Of a stretch of 12,440 nt of DNA, positions 12,174-12,440 are shown piece after piece. This stretch comes from Chloroflexota bacterium (GTDB taxonomy: Bacteria > Chloroflexota > Anaerolineae > Anaerolineales > UBA11858): assembly GCA_030666985.1 (NCBI GenBank), contig DAOUWT010000055.1:1-12440 (forward strand), in the 5' to 3' direction. Made by a program: the position numbers and the translations under genes. Position 1 is the first letter of the stretch, and each line of letters opens with the position of its first letter. Below the pieces are notes generated by a model. The model was not told where the DNA came from, searched no databases, and worked only from the letters and a program-made list of their open reading frames with translations.

Positions 12174-12241
12174 AGACGTGATGCGTGATCACGCAACAAG
12201 CAACACGCAACACGCAACACGCAACACGCAACACGCTTCAC
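12155..12241. repeat. heptamer repeat array R8, switching orientation
   Basis: CGTGAAA and CGTGATG units (12155-12182) run into a perfect 12-nt palindrome GCGTGATCACGC (12183-12194). Opposite-orientation CACGCAA units follow, with four perfect copies at 12204-12231. The array starts inside the last codons of the adenylyltransferase gene. From 12242 to 12336 I see no gene. Confidence 0.9.
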
Positions 12242-12336
12242 GGGATTTGGGATAATTATTTATCTGGAACTTCCTAATGCCCTTTGCAACTCGCAACACG
12301 TAATCGGTCACATCCCTCTGGTAAAAAACTCGAAAT

Positions 12337-12426
12337 ATGTCACTCTGAGCGAATGTTTTGTGTGAGCGAAGAGTCTCCCACTCCGAACGAGGAGATTCTT
12401 CGGGAAAAACGCCCTCAGAATGACAT
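12337..12426. repeat. 90-nt imperfect inverted repeat (TGTCA-CTGAG family, MITE/REP-like)
   Basis: Outer arms ATGTCACTCTGAGCGA (12337-12352) and its near complement ending CCTCAGAATGACAT (12413-12426) enclose inner arms GAAGAGTCTCC (12368-12378) and GGAGATTCTTC (12391-12401). The whole would fold as a long interrupted hairpin. Elements with ends reading TGTCATTCTGAG and GAAGAATCTC are a recurring intergenic repeat in many environmental bacterial genomes (from memory). It carries no open reading frame. Confidence 0.8.
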
Positions 12427-12440
12427 AGCTAGTAAAGGGG

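Noticed and set aside
12204..12231. Replication origin or iterons (CACGCAA repeats)
   Set aside because: Similar arrays occur in nearly every gap in the window, and no replication gene or DnaA-box cluster is present.

Overview
The window is a bacterial chromosomal segment. It holds housekeeping threonine-biosynthesis and sulfur-carrier genes, several poorly characterised genes, and intergenic regions full of short repeats. A T-box leader, the repeat style and the gene set suggest a Chloroflexota (Anaerolineae-like) or similar environmental bacterium. This is an inference from general resemblance, because no ribosomal marker is present.

Layout. At 1-1153 (+) lie a three-helix membrane protein, possibly the remnant of a CopD-like protein, and an A+T-rich SAM-dependent methyltransferase. 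A perfect 14-bp x 6 tandem repeat (1261-1344) abuts the threonine synthase stop codon. At 1354-3468 (-) is a tight three-gene unit: a Phd-like/DUF5678 protein, a small retropepsin-type aspartic protease (ATGA overlap), then threonine synthase (14-nt overlap). At 3554-4705 (-) is a HAD-like reading frame split by one in-frame TAA. Its HAD motifs appear in the order III-IV then I-II, which suggests a circularly permuted or split HAD enzyme. The region 4706-5074 is repeat DNA. At 5075-7642 (-) is a homoserine dehydrogenase-aspartate kinase fusion, in the opposite domain order to ThrA. Its leader (7643-8051) carries a good promoter and a convincing threonine (ACC) T-box riboswitch with mutually exclusive antiterminator and terminator. 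At 8275-12173 (+), a 995-aa receiver/PEP-synthase-type ATP-grasp protein overlaps by ATGA a MoeB/ThiF adenylyltransferase. The adenylyltransferase appears to have lost a C-terminal rhodanese domain where a repeat array begins. The window ends with a 90-nt imperfect inverted repeat.

How the genes fit together. Aspartate kinase plus homoserine dehydrogenase carry out steps 1 and 3 of the aspartate-to-threonine route, and threonine synthase carries out the last step. Semialdehyde dehydrogenase and homoserine kinase are not in the window. Uncharged tRNA-Thr should switch on the fusion gene through the T-box. I see no such leader before threonine synthase, which is instead co-transcribed behind the DUF5678/protease pair.

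A recurring pattern is that degenerate heptamer-like repeats (units such as CACGCAA, CGTGATG, CGTAAAG) fill most intergenic gaps. They lie on or within a few bases of stop codons and have rewritten the last codons of at least two genes.
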